Positions 38,111 to 45,987 of a stretch of DNA of 64,000 nucleotides are shown here, one piece after another. This DNA comes from Ignavibacteria bacterium (GTDB taxonomy: Bacteria > Bacteroidota > Ignavibacteria > Ignavibacteriales > Ignavibacteriaceae). The position numbers and the translations under genes are program-made. Under the pieces are notes generated by a model. The model was not told the origin of the DNA, searched no databases, and worked only from the letters and a program-made list of their open reading frames with translations. The DNA is taken from NCBI GenBank assembly GCA_021286645.1, contig JAJTBZ010000079.1, positions 1 to 64,000 of the forward strand, written 5' to 3'. The stretch's first letter is position 1; each line of letters starts with the position of its first letter.

Positions 38111-38989
38111 ATGACAATACAAAATAACGGCAATTTGAAAATCGCTATTCAGAAAAAAGGCAGACTAACTGAAAAGTCCCTTGAACTGTTTAATCTGTGC
38201 GGCCTTCGGGTAGAGAATTACGGTGACAGGCTGGTAGTGGCCACGCCGGGATTTCCTGCTGACATATTATTTCTGAGAGATGATGATATTCCTGAATATG
38301 TTCAGGATGGTGTAGCAGATTTGGGAGTTATCGGGGAAAATGTGCTCGTGGAAAAGGAAGCTCAGGTCGTTGAACTTGAGAATCTTGGTTTCGGCGGGTG
38401 CCAACTCATGATGGCATATCCCGAATATATGGATATTCAGTTACCACAAGAACTGAACGGGAAGCGTATTGCAACTTCATATCCCCGTATAGTAAAAAAA
38501 TATCTGCAGGATAATAACATACAGGCAAAGGTGATAGAAATTTCCGGTTCTGTAGAAATTGCACCCGCGCTGGGAATAGCGGATGTAATCTGTGATATTG
38601 TTTCAACCGGCAACACATTAATGGTGAATAAGCTAAAAAAGGGTCAGGTGATTTTTAAGTCGCAGGCCGTTTTGATTGCCTCGCCTGAGTTGGAAAAAGA
38701 TTTACGTAAAACAGAAATATTAAATGATTTCCTGCGAAGGATCCGTTCTGTACAGGCCGCCCGTAGTTCTAAATATCTGATGCTTAATTTGCCGAAGACT
38801 GCTGTGGACCGTACAATTGGCTTAATACCCGCACTACGAAGCCCTACAATTGTACCGCTTGCGGACGATGAAATGGTTGCTATTCACGCGGTTATTCCCT
38901 CTGACTATATTTGGGAAATAGTCGATAAACTGAAACGGGAAGGTGCTTCAGGCATATTATTATTACCAATTGAAAACATGATTCCATAA
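38111..38989 (+). CDS. hisG: ATP phosphoribosyltransferase, long form
   Basis: 292 residues, the long form with a C-terminal regulatory ACT-like domain (from about residue 215, VPLADDEMVAIHAVIPSDYIWEIVDKLKREGASGILLLPIENM) and no need for HisZ. It condenses ATP and PRPP in the first step of histidine synthesis and is usually feedback-inhibited by histidine. The catalytic part has LKIAIQKKGRLTEKS, DLGVIGENV, and the PRPP loop EISGSVEIAPALGIADVICDIVSTG. AAAGG precedes the ATG. First structural gene after the attenuator. Confidence 0.97.
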   Translation: MTIQNNGNLKIAIQKKGRLTEKSLELFNLCGLRVENYGDRLVVATPGFPADILFLRDDDIPEYVQDGVADLGVIGENVLVEKEAQVVELENLGFGGCQLMMAYPEYMDIQLPQELNGKRIATSYPRIVKKYLQDNNIQAKVIEISGSVEIAPALGIADVICDIVSTGNTLMVNKLKKGQVIFKSQAVLIASPELEKDLRKTEILNDFLRRIRSVQAARSSKYLMLNLPKTAVDRTIGLIPALRSPTIVPLADDEMVAIHAVIPSDYIWEIVDKLKREGASGILLLPIENMIP

Positions 38990-39001
38990 TAAGAGTGAAG
39001 T

Positions 39002-40282
39002 ATGAATACAATAACAATAACGGAAATTCGAGAAAACGGTTGCAGGTTTCCACGGCCTTCTGAAAAAAATACTCTCGTTAAGAATACGGTAAAAGATATT
39101 CTGCGAACGGTACGACAGGAGGGGAGAGAAGCAGTAATATCGTTCAGCCGCCGTTTTGATATGAATGAAAGGGAATACTTACGTGTTTCGGATGAGGAAT
39201 TCAGAGAAGCCGAAAAAGAAATTTCTTTGGAATTAAAAAACGCTATTCAGCAGGCTTATACTAATATATTAACCTACCATAATAGGCAGAAACCGGAATC
39301 GTATACTGTTGAGACAATGCCGGGAGTTATGTGTCAAAGAATTTTCCGTCCTCTTGATTCAGTTGGCTTGTACATACCCGGAGGTACTGCAGTATTACCT
39401 TCGACTGTATTGATGCTTGGTGTGCCTGCGCAAATTGCCGGCTGCAGAAGAATTGTATTATGCACTCCGGCAGCTAAAAATGTTAATCCGGCAGTGCTGT
39501 ATGCCGCATCTGTATGTGGAATCAAGGAAGTCTATACTGTTGGCGGGGCTCAGGCTGTTGGTATGTTAGCATATGGCGTGGAAGGAATACCCTCGGTTGA
39601 AAAAATATTTGGCCCGGGAAATCAATTTGTAACAGAAGCAAAGATTCAGGTAAGTTCTGATCCGGATGGCTGTGCAATTGATATGCCCGCAGGCCCGAGC
39701 GAAGTAATGATTATCGCTGATGAAAGCGCGCGTGCTAATTACATTGCTGCTGATTTTCTGGCACAACTCGAACATGGATTTGATTCCCAGGCCATACTCA
39801 TTACCGATTCATCCCGTATATATAAAGAGGTTCAAATCGAAATTGAACGACAGCTACAATTTCTGCCAAGAGCCGAATATGTTCGGGGTTCACTTCAGCA
39901 CTCGTATCTGGTAAAAGTAGATAGTCTGAATGAAGCGGTTGAAATTGCCAATGATTATGCTGCGGAACATCTGATTATTCAGACAACTAAGCCTGAAGAG
40001 CTTCTTGATAAAATCTATAATGCCGGATCTGTATTTCTGGGCGATTATACTCCTGAAAGCGCCGGAGACTACGCGAGTGGCACGAACCATTCCCTGCCTA
40101 CATCGGGTTACGCGAAGGCTTTCAGTGGTGTAACAGTTGAAGCTTTTGGTAAATTCATGTCAGTTCAGCAAATCACCCGTGAAGGGCTTTCCAATTTAGA
40201 GCCTGTTATTAGCGCCCTTGCCGATGCAGAGAATCTGTTTGCCCATAAGAATGCTGTACTAATTCGTTTGGAGGGGAAATGA
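39002..40282 (+). CDS. hisD: Histidinol dehydrogenase
   Basis: 426 residues. It oxidises L-histidinol to histidine in two NAD-dependent steps with a zinc ion. Family blocks: RPLDSVGLYIPGGTAVLPSTVLML, YTVGGAQAVGMLAYG, KIFGPGNQFVTEAK, DMPAGPSEVMIIAD, and QLEHGFDSQA with the zinc-binding Gln/His. The late NHSLPTSGYAKAFSGV motif is also present. hisC starts inside its stop (ATGA). Confidence 0.98.
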   Translation: MNTITITEIRENGCRFPRPSEKNTLVKNTVKDILRTVRQEGREAVISFSRRFDMNEREYLRVSDEEFREAEKEISLELKNAIQQAYTNILTYHNRQKPESYTVETMPGVMCQRIFRPLDSVGLYIPGGTAVLPSTVLMLGVPAQIAGCRRIVLCTPAAKNVNPAVLYAASVCGIKEVYTVGGAQAVGMLAYGVEGIPSVEKIFGPGNQFVTEAKIQVSSDPDGCAIDMPAGPSEVMIIADESARANYIAADFLAQLEHGFDSQAILITDSSRIYKEVQIEIERQLQFLPRAEYVRGSLQHSYLVKVDSLNEAVEIANDYAAEHLIIQTTKPEELLDKIYNAGSVFLGDYTPESAGDYASGTNHSLPTSGYAKAFSGVTVEAFGKFMSVQQITREGLSNLEPVISALADAENLFAHKNAVLIRLEGK

Positions 40283-41364
40283 TTAGCGAGCTAATTCGAC
40301 CTCACTTAAAGTCCCTTACGCCATATCAGTCAGCAAGAGATATTTATAATAGCTCCGAAGGTATATTCCTCGATGCGAATGAATCCGCATTTGGCTCATG
40401 TTTGCCGGGGCAGGAATTTTCATTTAACCGCTACCCAGATCCGGCTCAACGCGCGATGCGCCAGGCGTTGGCAAAGTACTTACAGATAGAGGATAGTACC
40501 ATTTTTTTTGGCGTGGGATCTGATGAAATAATAAATCTGGTTATTACATTGTTTGCTGAACCATCTCTCGATAGCATCCTCGTTGTTGAACCAACGTATG
40601 GTATGTATGAAACAAGTGCCAGAATACAGAACGTGGGCGTTAAAAAGTGTTTGCTTAATAATGATTTTACACTCAATGCAGAAAATGTATTAGCATCTGT
40701 TGAAGTTAATACAAAAATTATATTCCTGTGCTCACCGAATAACCCAACCGGCAATATCCTGGAGAGAGAACAAATTCAGATGATTCTCACAAATTACCGG
40801 GGTATAGTTGTGGTAGATGAGGCATACATAGATTTTGGGTCTCCTTCAAATTCGGTAATTGATCTGGTAAAAAGTAATTCCCGGCTAATTGTACTGCGGA
40901 CTATGTCAAAGGCATGGGGGCTTGCTGCTATAAGGCTTGGATACGCGATCGCAAATGAGGAAACAATTAGTTATCTTTTTCGGATTAAAGCGCCGTATTC
41001 AATAAATGTTTCTACCGAAAAATTATTCTTACATGCAATGGCCAACATTGAATTGATGAAAAGCAATATTGTGAAAATGTGTATTGAACGTGAGTATTTA
41101 TATAAAGAGTTGCAGAAAATACTCCCGGAGGCAATCCTCTATCCGAGTGAAACAAATTACATTCTCATTCGCTATGAAGGGGCTTCTCAATTGCAAAAGG
41201 AGTTGATGAATAGAAAAATAGTAATCCGAGACAGGGGAACCCAACCCTTACTGATGGATTGTGTAAGGGTTACTGTGGGTACACGGCAGGAAAATGATGC
41301 TCTACTGAAAGGAATACAAGAATTGCTCTTGCAACGGAGGTTAAATGAAACAGGTGATAATTGA
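40279..41364 (+). CDS. hisC: Histidinol-phosphate aminotransferase
   Basis: 361 residues, PLP fold type I. Motifs: LDANESAFG, NRYPDPAQRAMRQALAKYL, CSPNNPTGNILE, VVDEAYIDFGS and the PLP lysine in LRTMSKAWGLAAIRLGYAIAN. It converts imidazole-acetol phosphate to histidinol phosphate. Overlaps hisD by 4 bp and hisB by 20 bp. Confidence 0.97.
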   Translation: MISELIRPHLKSLTPYQSARDIYNSSEGIFLDANESAFGSCLPGQEFSFNRYPDPAQRAMRQALAKYLQIEDSTIFFGVGSDEIINLVITLFAEPSLDSILVVEPTYGMYETSARIQNVGVKKCLLNNDFTLNAENVLASVEVNTKIIFLCSPNNPTGNILEREQIQMILTNYRGIVVVDEAYIDFGSPSNSVIDLVKSNSRLIVLRTMSKAWGLAAIRLGYAIANEETISYLFRIKAPYSINVSTEKLFLHAMANIELMKSNIVKMCIEREYLYKELQKILPEAILYPSETNYILIRYEGASQLQKELMNRKIVIRDRGTQPLLMDCVRVTVGTRQENDALLKGIQELLLQRRLNETGDN

Positions 41365-42175
41365 TGGTCGATTTGTTCTGGAATATCCGGAAAACCCTGT
41401 TTGCGCGGGGCTAATCGGGGTTTTGAATAAAATCGCTGAGCGAGGTTATGAAATAGTTATCTCGAGCACGATGATTAATGAAATGAACGATCTATTCTGC
41501 GCCGAGGAAATTGAAGCCCTCTGGGACCCCATGGCACAACCCGACTGTAAGTGGGCCCTAGGAACTTTGCGAGAGCAGGTCTCGAAACTATTGGAACGGA
41601 AAGCGCAATTATCCCGGGTTACAAGAGAAACAAGTATAGATTTAACGGTAAATCTTGATCAACCGGGTATGTGTATTGTTCAAACAGGTATTGGTTTTTT
41701 TGATCATATGCTGGAACAAATAGCCAGGCACGGCAATATTAGTCTTTTGGCAGAATGCAAAGGGGATTTACATGTGGACGAGCACCACACTGTTGAGGAT
41801 GTCGGCATCGTATTAGGCGAAGCACTAAATTTGGCGCTTGGCGAGAAAAAAGGAATTCAACGATACGCGTTTTCTCTCCCGATGGACGATGCTGATGCTT
41901 CCTGTCTTTTGGATTTAGGAGGTCGGGCATATTGTAATTTGGAAGTTAAATTTACCCGTGAAAAAGTTGGAGAATTTCCAACGGAACTTACAGCAGAATT
42001 CTTTAGAGCGGTAGCTATGGGACTTAAAGCCAATATACATCTGCAAGCCTCCGGGCTGAATGACCACCACAAAATAGAAGCACTGTTTAAGGCATTCGCC
42101 AAAGCATTGAATGAAGCATGCAGGGTGGATAACAGAGCAGGAGGAGCTTTACCCTCTACGAAAGGTATATTATGA
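41345..42175 (+). CDS. hisB: Imidazoleglycerol-phosphate dehydratase with short HAD-like N-terminal extension
   Basis: 276 residues. Residues about 92-276 are a normal dehydratase: RVTRETSIDLTVNLD, GIGFFDHMLEQIARHG, DEHHTVEDVGIVLGEAL, DLGGRAYC and LNDHHKIEALFKAFAKAL with the metal-binding His motifs. Residues 1-85 are extra: VIIDGRFVLEYPENP followed by LNKIAERGYEIVISST look like the first part of the HAD phosphatase domain of bifunctional HisB, but the DxD nucleophile pair is missing (IIDGR) and the rest is too short. The strong GGAGG before 41345 says the extension is translated. Confidence 0.93.
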   Translation: MKQVIIDGRFVLEYPENPVCAGLIGVLNKIAERGYEIVISSTMINEMNDLFCAEEIEALWDPMAQPDCKWALGTLREQVSKLLERKAQLSRVTRETSIDLTVNLDQPGMCIVQTGIGFFDHMLEQIARHGNISLLAECKGDLHVDEHHTVEDVGIVLGEALNLALGEKKGIQRYAFSLPMDDADASCLLDLGGRAYCNLEVKFTREKVGEFPTELTAEFFRAVAMGLKANIHLQASGLNDHHKIEALFKAFAKALNEACRVDNRAGGALPSTKGIL

Positions 42176-42762
42176 TAGGAATAATCGATTATGGCGCCGG
42201 TAACGTAGCTTCTGTTACGTACAGCCTGGAAAGACTTCATCAAAAATTTGTAATTACAAATGATGTGAAAATTCTCGAACAATGCGAGCGGATTATTTTC
42301 CCCGGCGTTGGTTATGCGAAATCTGCAATGGAGGCCATAGATAGAGAAGGTGTAGGGAGTTATTTGCAATCAACTAGTAAGCCTGTTCTTGGTATTTGTT
42401 TGGGGATGCAGTTACTTGGTGAATATTCAGATGAAGGTGATACAACTTGTCTGGGAGTAATACCCTTTCATTGTAAAAAATTTAACCAATCCGGCTTGAA
42501 AGTTCCTAATATGGGATGGTGTAGGATTCACACGAATGAAGAATCTTCTCCATTGTTTGCCGGCATTCCGCGCGGTGCATATTTTTATTTTGCCCATTCA
42601 TTTTTTGTACCCGTTACGGAAAATAGTATAGCCTTTTCTGAGCATGGGAGTATATTTACTGCGGCAGTACAGAAGAATAATTATTATGGCGTCCAGTTTC
42701 ACCCGGAAAAATCTGCTGAAGTTGGAGAGGCATTATTACGTAATTTCATAGAAATTTGTTGA
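42172..42762 (+). CDS. hisH: Imidazole glycerol phosphate synthase, glutaminase subunit
   Basis: 196 residues, class I glutamine amidotransferase. IGIIDYGAGNVASV starts the domain, the nucleophile Cys is in PVLGICLGMQLLGEYSDEG, and the His-x-Glu is in GVQFHPEKSAEVG. Supplies ammonia to HisF. The start overlaps the hisB stop (ATGA). Confidence 0.97.
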   Translation: MIGIIDYGAGNVASVTYSLERLHQKFVITNDVKILEQCERIIFPGVGYAKSAMEAIDREGVGSYLQSTSKPVLGICLGMQLLGEYSDEGDTTCLGVIPFHCKKFNQSGLKVPNMGWCRIHTNEESSPLFAGIPRGAYFYFAHSFFVPVTENSIAFSEHGSIFTAAVQKNNYYGVQFHPEKSAEVGEALLRNFIEIC

Positions 42763-42771
42763 GGCTGAGAT

Positions 42772-43491
42772 ATGGTTGTAATTCCCGCGATTGATATTCT
42801 TAATGGTAAGGCGGTACGCCTTGAGCAAGGCCGTTATGACAGAGTAACGGTATATAATGAATCTGTTCCCGCACAGGCTGAAATATTCCAATCGCTTGGT
42901 TTCGGCAGGATACATATAGTAGATTTAGCCGGCTCGCGTGATGGGATTATATCCTGTTGGGATATGCTAAAAGCCATTAAGCGGAACACACGTTTATGTA
43001 TTGAATTCGGGGGAGGAATTCGCATACTTGATGACGTGCTTCGTCTGCAGGATGTTGGAATAGATTTTATTGTTATTGGTTCGTTGGCAATAAAAGAACC
43101 GAAGCTTTTTGAACAGGTATGCAAAACTATTGGTGCCGATAAAATAATTGCTTCGGTGGATGTTAAAGGAAATAAGGTTGCCGTGCACGGTTGGCAATCG
43201 GAAAGCAATATATCTGATTATGAGCATATTAACTATTGCAGTAAATTGGGAGTTGAACAATATCTCTGTACAGATATTTCGCGTGACGGAATGTTAAGTG
43301 GAATAAATATTCAAATGTATGAAAGACTTCAAAAAGAATTTCCAGACAGGTCATTTATTGCTTCAGGCGGAGTTAAAAGTATTGAAGACATACAGGCAGC
43401 CCAAAAGATGAAATTGTATGGAATTATAATGGGTAAAGCATGGTATTCCGGTAATATTACCCATAAGGAGATTTTAGATTATGCCTGCTAA
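42772..43491 (+). CDS. hisA: Phosphoribosylformimino-AICAR ribotide isomerase
   Basis: 239 residues, TIM barrel. The catalytic Asp is in VIPAIDILNGKAVRLEQG and the second Asp in LCTDISRDGMLSG. Phosphate-binding loops IEFGGGIR and FIASGGVKSIEDI are intact. Amadori isomerase between HisI/HisE and HisFH. Its end overlaps hisF by 11 bp. Confidence 0.97.
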   Translation: MVVIPAIDILNGKAVRLEQGRYDRVTVYNESVPAQAEIFQSLGFGRIHIVDLAGSRDGIISCWDMLKAIKRNTRLCIEFGGGIRILDDVLRLQDVGIDFIVIGSLAIKEPKLFEQVCKTIGADKIIASVDVKGNKVAVHGWQSESNISDYEHINYCSKLGVEQYLCTDISRDGMLSGINIQMYERLQKEFPDRSFIASGGVKSIEDIQAAQKMKLYGIIMGKAWYSGNITHKEILDYAC

Positions 43492-44233
43492 ACGAATTAT
43501 ACCTTGTCTGGATGTAAAAGACGGACGGGTGGTTAAAGGTACAAATTTTATTAATTTAAAAGATGCAGGCGACGCTGTCGAATTGGCAGCACTCTACTCC
43601 GGTCAGGGAGCGGATGAGTTGGTATTTTTGGATATTAGTGCATCAGCCGAACGAAGAAAAACTCTGCGGGATTTTGTAGAAAAAACTGCAAGAGTAATTA
43701 GTATTCCCTTTACCGTCGGGGGCGGGATTAGCACATTGGCAGATATAGAAAGTGTATTGCGGGCAGGTGCTGATAAAGTATCGTTAAACACATCGATTGT
43801 GCAAAACCCGGAATTTATTACCGAAGCCTCCCGGCAGTTTGGTTCGCAGGCTATTGTAGCAGCTGTGGATGTATTACAGAGCGCTTCGGGCTATGAAGTA
43901 TATATTCGCGGAGGAAGGGATAAGACAGAGCTTGAAGGAATAGCCTGGTGTAAACGATGTGAAGAACTGGGTGCCGGTGAATTACTCGTAACGGCTATGC
44001 ATTGCGACGGAACCCGAAATGGATACGATATTAACCTGCTGAAAATACTTTCAAATGAATGTTCGGTACCTGTAATAGCATCTGGCGGTGCGGGTTCTGT
44101 AAATGACTTTGTTGTTGCCTTCAACGAAGGCAATGCAGATGCATGCCTTGCAGCCGGAATATTTCACTATGGCGATATCCCTCTGCCGGCACTAAAAAAT
44201 GAATTGAAACTACAAGGAATTGAAATTAGATAA
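43481..44233 (+). CDS. hisF: Imidazole glycerol phosphate synthase, cyclase subunit
   Basis: 250 residues, TIM barrel. RIIPCLDVKDGRVVKGTNF carries the catalytic Asp. Further marks are FLDISASAERR, TVGGGISTLADIESVL, GADKVSLNT, and MHCDGTRNGYD with the second catalytic Asp, followed by VIASGGAGSV. With HisH it yields imidazole glycerol phosphate and AICAR. Confidence 0.97.
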   Translation: MPAKRIIPCLDVKDGRVVKGTNFINLKDAGDAVELAALYSGQGADELVFLDISASAERRKTLRDFVEKTARVISIPFTVGGGISTLADIESVLRAGADKVSLNTSIVQNPEFITEASRQFGSQAIVAAVDVLQSASGYEVYIRGGRDKTELEGIAWCKRCEELGAGELLVTAMHCDGTRNGYDINLLKILSNECSVPVIASGGAGSVNDFVVAFNEGNADACLAAGIFHYGDIPLPALKNELKLQGIEIR

Positions 44234-44245
44234 GGACCAAATAGA

Positions 44246-44860
44246 ATGATAAACATTGAAACACTGCGGTTTGATAAATTACAGGGATTAATACCGGCAA
44301 TAATTATTCATAAAGTACATGGATCGGTGCTTATGCTTGGATTTATGAATCAGGAGGCCCTGCAAAAAACGATTCAATCAGGGTTGGTTACTTTTTATAG
44401 CCGTACCAGAAGTACGCTTTGGACAAAAGGGGAGACTTCGGGGAATTATTTACATGTAGACTCAATCGTCCCGGATTGCGACAATGATACGTTGCTTATT
44501 ACTGTGGTTCCTGAAGGAAACGTTTGCCATACAGGCGCCCCTACCTGCTTTGCTAAAGAACAGCCGGCTAATATTGAATTTCTTCAGGAACTTTACAATC
44601 TGATACTGACGCGTAAAGAACAGATGCCTGAAGGATCATATACAACGCGACTCTTTGAACGTGGAAGTGACAGGATTATCCAAAAAGTTGGAGAGGAAGC
44701 AGTTGAAAGTGTAATCGCAGCGAAGAACCGCGATACAGAGCAGGTGAAAAACGAGGTGGCGGATTTGTTTTTTCACGTATTTGTTATGCTTGCGGAGCAG
44801 GGCATAGCATTGCAGGATATCGTTGACACTTTACGGTTAAGGCACAAACCAAAGTCCTGA
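44246..44860 (+). CDS. hisI: Bifunctional phosphoribosyl-AMP cyclohydrolase/phosphoribosyl-ATP pyrophosphatase
   Basis: 204 residues, HisIE fusion. The N-terminal HisI part has MLGFMNQEAL, SRTRSTLWTKGETSGNYLHV, DCDNDTLLITV and the zinc Cys in VCHTGAPTCF. The C-terminal HisE part (from about residue 112) has LFERGSDRIIQKVGEEAVESVIAAK split by the usual acidic helix and DLFFHVFVMLAEQGI. Last gene of the operon. No terminator is evident after it. A separate histidinol-phosphatase gene is not present. Confidence 0.96.
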   Translation: MINIETLRFDKLQGLIPAIIIHKVHGSVLMLGFMNQEALQKTIQSGLVTFYSRTRSTLWTKGETSGNYLHVDSIVPDCDNDTLLITVVPEGNVCHTGAPTCFAKEQPANIEFLQELYNLILTRKEQMPEGSYTTRLFERGSDRIIQKVGEEAVESVIAAKNRDTEQVKNEVADLFFHVFVMLAEQGIALQDIVDTLRLRHKPKS

Positions 44861-44880
44861 CAATTACACGCAGGCTATGC

Positions 44881-45510
44881 TTAATTAGATCCTCTTGTGG
44901 TAAAAAGCAGATATACGGAAATTACCAGAGTAGCAGTCACAATCAGAGGTTCAGTAAGCGAAACAAAAAATGGTTCCGACGGTAATTGTTTTTGTGTTAT
45001 TTGGAAACCGGAATTCTCTATTTGGTCTTTTTGTTCGAGTTTAAGTGTATCGAGGTGTACGAATGAAAAATCCTTTTTTATTATTTGACTTCGATACACA
45101 TAACTTAAGGAACCGGAAAAAACAATAGAACGGGTGAAATAATAATTACCCAGAAATCCATCCCTGTATAACTCAGGATAGTTTAACTCAACCTTTTCCA
45201 GGTTGTAAATTATTTTGGATTTTGAGGTCGTGTCGTCAAATAAGGAACGGGCCATAAACAGGAACTTAAAATCTTCTCTTATTCTGGGTTCAAGTATTTG
45301 AGCGTGGGTTGGCGATACCAATTGCAAAGAGGGGTTCGCGTGAATCGAGTGCATAGCCGGCATGATCTGGCTGAATGCAGAATCGGCAAATGAATTGAGT
45401 ATTTCCAAATTTGATTTTACCTGAGCAAATGCACAATTGTTTTTGGAAGGTATAAATGTAATGCTCATTATCATGAGCATAGTATACGTACAAAACAAAC
45501 GGTTTTTCAT
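44881..45510 (-). CDS. Hypothetical secreted protein with C-terminal TM segment
   Basis: The ATG at 45510 begins a signal peptide (MKNRLFCTYTMLMIMSIT...FAQ); 209 residues. A C-terminal hydrophobic segment (PLIVTATLVISVYLLFTTRG) suggests membrane anchoring. The middle part is beta-rich (YYFTRSIVFSGSLSYVYRSQII) with no motif I recognise. Its start is 5 bp downstream of the SMR-gene stop, so the two are probably cotranscribed. Confidence 0.65.
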   Translation of the reverse strand: MKNRLFCTYTMLMIMSITFIPSKNNCAFAQVKSNLEILNSFADSAFSQIMPAMHSIHANPSLQLVSPTHAQILEPRIREDFKFLFMARSLFDDTTSKSKIIYNLEKVELNYPELYRDGFLGNYYFTRSIVFSGSLSYVYRSQIIKKDFSFVHLDTLKLEQKDQIENSGFQITQKQLPSEPFFVSLTEPLIVTATLVISVYLLFTTRGSN

Positions 45511-45514
45511 TCCA

Positions 45515-45841
45515 CTAGACTTTCGGGGATACATATTTAAGTCCTGCAATACCAACAATAATAAGCACAACGAAGAAAATACGCCACGGATCGCGAGATT
45601 CCTGAAAGAATATAATGCCCGCGATTGCCGTTCCGACTGCCCCTATACCTGTCCAAACAGCATAGGCAGTCCCAATTGGCAACTGTTTAACTGCAAAAGC
45701 CAGTCCGCCCATGCTAATAATCATGCCTATAACAGTAATTACACTCCACAGAGGATCCCGAAATCCTTCAGAATATTTCAAGCCCGTTGCCCATAGTATT
45801 TCGAACAGACCGGCTATCATTAATATAAACCAATAAATCAT
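45515..45841 (-). CDS. SMR-family exporter, Gdx/SugE-like
   Basis: 108 residues and four TM helices. The conserved Glu is residue 14 in [18 protein letters not shown], a motif that favours the guanidinium-exporter (Gdx/SugE) subgroup over the EmrE quaternary-ammonium subgroup. [24 protein letters not shown] is the third-helix signature. Works as an antiparallel dimer with proton exchange. I saw no guanidine riboswitch in the 146 bp before it. Confidence 0.88.
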   Translation of the reverse strand: MIYWFILMIAGLFEILWATGLKYSEGFRDPLWSVITVIGMIISMGGLAFAVKQLPIGTAYAVWTGIGAVGTAIAGIIFFQESRDPWRIFFVVLIIVGIAGLKYVSPKV

Positions 45842-45987
45842 TTTTCTGTAAGTAATTAATTATGGAATGTATATTATTCCAGGTTGCAAATTCAATTTTT
45901 ACTGTATAATTGCAGCACGTATTCCGTGAAAACTTCAGTTATGGTACGCAATAAATACATTCTAAAAGTAAGGAAGTAATAGTAGTA

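Noticed and set aside
45842-45987. Guanidine riboswitch before the SMR exporter
   Set aside because: Searched by eye for the conserved ykkC/mini-ykkC sequence elements on the minus strand and found none.
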